Shown here: piece by piece, positions 5,926 to 6,613 of the stretch
Numbering within the stretch: position 1 is the first letter of the stretch
Layout of the letters: every line of letters starts with the position of its first letter
Assembly (NCBI GenBank): GCA_021849765.1
Contig: JAJZSM010000087.1
Location: 1-6,613 of the forward strand
DNA: 6,613 nucleotides
DNA from: Actinomycetes bacterium
GTDB lineage: Bacteria > Actinomycetota > Acidimicrobiia > Acidimicrobiales > RAAP-2
Direction of reading: 5' to 3'
The notes under the pieces: generated by a model
Seen by the model: only the letters and a program-made list of their open reading frames with translations
What the model was told of the DNA's origin: nothing
Databases searched by the model: none
Program-made: the position numbers and the translations under genes

Positions 5926-6599
5926 GTACCCCCGAGAGCGAGGTCCGAGCGAGTTCGTACGACCCCGCGTCGATGCCGGCGTCGTCGTTGATCGCGAGCA
6001 AGGCGGTCTGGTACCGACGCCCGTGGTTCCTGATCGCGATAGTGATCGTCGTCGCCATCGCGGTATCGGTCGTCTCAGATTTGCCCCATACGGTGACCAA
6101 GAGTGAGGACGCGGCCCAGCAAAACGGGACGATCGCGCTCATCAACACCGACATCGCGCCGTGCGCCTATGCGCTCCATGAAAGCTTTCTCATCTACAAC
6201 CGGCTTCGCTCGGGGACACTCACGTCGGGAGACATTCAGATGTCGGCCAATCTCTTGACCCAGGATCAAGCTTCGTGCACCTTGGCCACTGGCCCGATCT
6301 ACGACCTCGCGACCAACATCCAACCCGTCGACACCGCCGCGGGTAAGAAGATCGATGCGATGTACGGCGTCGTCATCACGTGGACGACGAACGACGCTAA
6401 GGACGCCATCTACGATATCGCGATGGCCGTTCGCCAGCCCACCAATCAGAAGTGGGTACGCGACCTCACCACCCGCCAGCGCTACCTAGCCCAGGACCGC
6501 GCGCGCATCGTCAAGTTGGTCGCCGAGGCGAGTCACCTCGTTGGGGTCACGCTCACGCCGGTCAAAGTTCCCCAACTCGCCCCGCTGCTTGGAACCTAG
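5922..6599 (+). CDS. Single-pass membrane protein of unknown function, coupled to the SCO-like gene
   Basis: I do not recognise this 225-residue protein. It has a cytoplasmic N-terminus (1-34) ending in WYRRPWF, a membrane helix (about 36-52) and an extracytoplasmic domain (about 53-225). The domain has exactly two cysteines, C81 (APCAY) and C119 (ASCTL), which could form a disulfide or a metal/thiol pair. Residues 140-205 look alpha-helical or mixed, with an Arg/Gln-rich stretch at 176-195. No CxxC, CxxxC or enzyme motif is visible. The GTG at 5922 overlaps the SCO-like stop as GTGA and no Shine-Dalgarno is evident, so translation probably depends on re-initiation. Tight coupling to a copper/thiol chaperone, with an oxidase assembly gene nearby, suggests a partner in the same envelope process; this is context only. 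It ends in TAG at 6597-6599; the last 14 bases of the window show nothing. Confidence 0.87.
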   Translation: MSTPESEVRASSYDPASMPASSLIASKAVWYRRPWFLIAIVIVVAIAVSVVSDLPHTVTKSEDAAQQNGTIALINTDIAPCAYALHESFLIYNRLRSGTLTSGDIQMSANLLTQDQASCTLATGPIYDLATNIQPVDTAAGKKIDAMYGVVITWTTNDAKDAIYDIAMAVRQPTNQKWVRDLTTRQRYLAQDRARIVKLVAEASHLVGVTLTPVKVPQLAPLLGT

Positions 6600-6613
6600 T
6601 TAGTTCTTCGTCC

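Overview
The window is G+C-rich and carries densely packed genes with many GTG starts, 1-4 base gene overlaps and strong GC bias at third codon positions. Together with a pyrR-pyrB-pyrC-carA gene order, this points to a member of the Actinomycetota. A deep-branching group such as Acidimicrobiia is possible, but that is an impression, not a demonstrated placement.

Positions 1-3601 (minus strand, read right to left) hold the 5' part of a pyrimidine biosynthesis operon: pyrR (regulator), pyrB (aspartate carbamoyltransferase), pyrC (dihydroorotase) and carA (glutaminase subunit of carbamoyl-phosphate synthetase, cut by the left edge of the window). The genes overlap by 1-4 bases at every junction, and pyrB, pyrC and carA each have a clear Shine-Dalgarno sequence inside the preceding gene, so the run is almost certainly one translationally coupled message. 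CarA feeds carbamoyl phosphate to PyrB, whose product is cyclised by PyrC. The carB partner is expected just beyond position 1.

The 73-base gap between pyrR and the next gene upstream (3602-3674) contains the best regulatory signal in the window. In the RNA sense it holds a hairpin matching 12 of 14 positions of the Bacillus PyrR-binding-loop consensus. The hairpin has a purine bulge and a perfect 6-bp basal stem that ends directly against the pyrR Shine-Dalgarno sequence. An extended -10-like element lies just upstream and would start the transcript about at the foot of this hairpin. The layout suggests autogenous translational repression by PyrR, as described for mycobacteria, rather than the Bacillus attenuation mechanism.

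Positions 3675-5029 (minus strand) hold a multi-pass caa3_CtaG-type cytochrome oxidase assembly protein, preceded by a small two-helix membrane protein. Facing away from them on the plus strand (5101-6599) are a membrane-anchored SCO1/SenC-like copper/thiol protein and an overlapping, unrecognised single-pass membrane protein with two extracytoplasmic cysteines. These four genes look like a divergently transcribed module for building a copper-containing terminal oxidase. The 71-base divergent gap has a TAnnnT -10-like box 6-8 bases before each start codon and no usable Shine-Dalgarno at either, so both transcripts may be leaderless.

No tRNA, rRNA, CRISPR array, insertion sequence or clear intrinsic terminator was seen. 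No intergenic stretch exceeds 80 bases.
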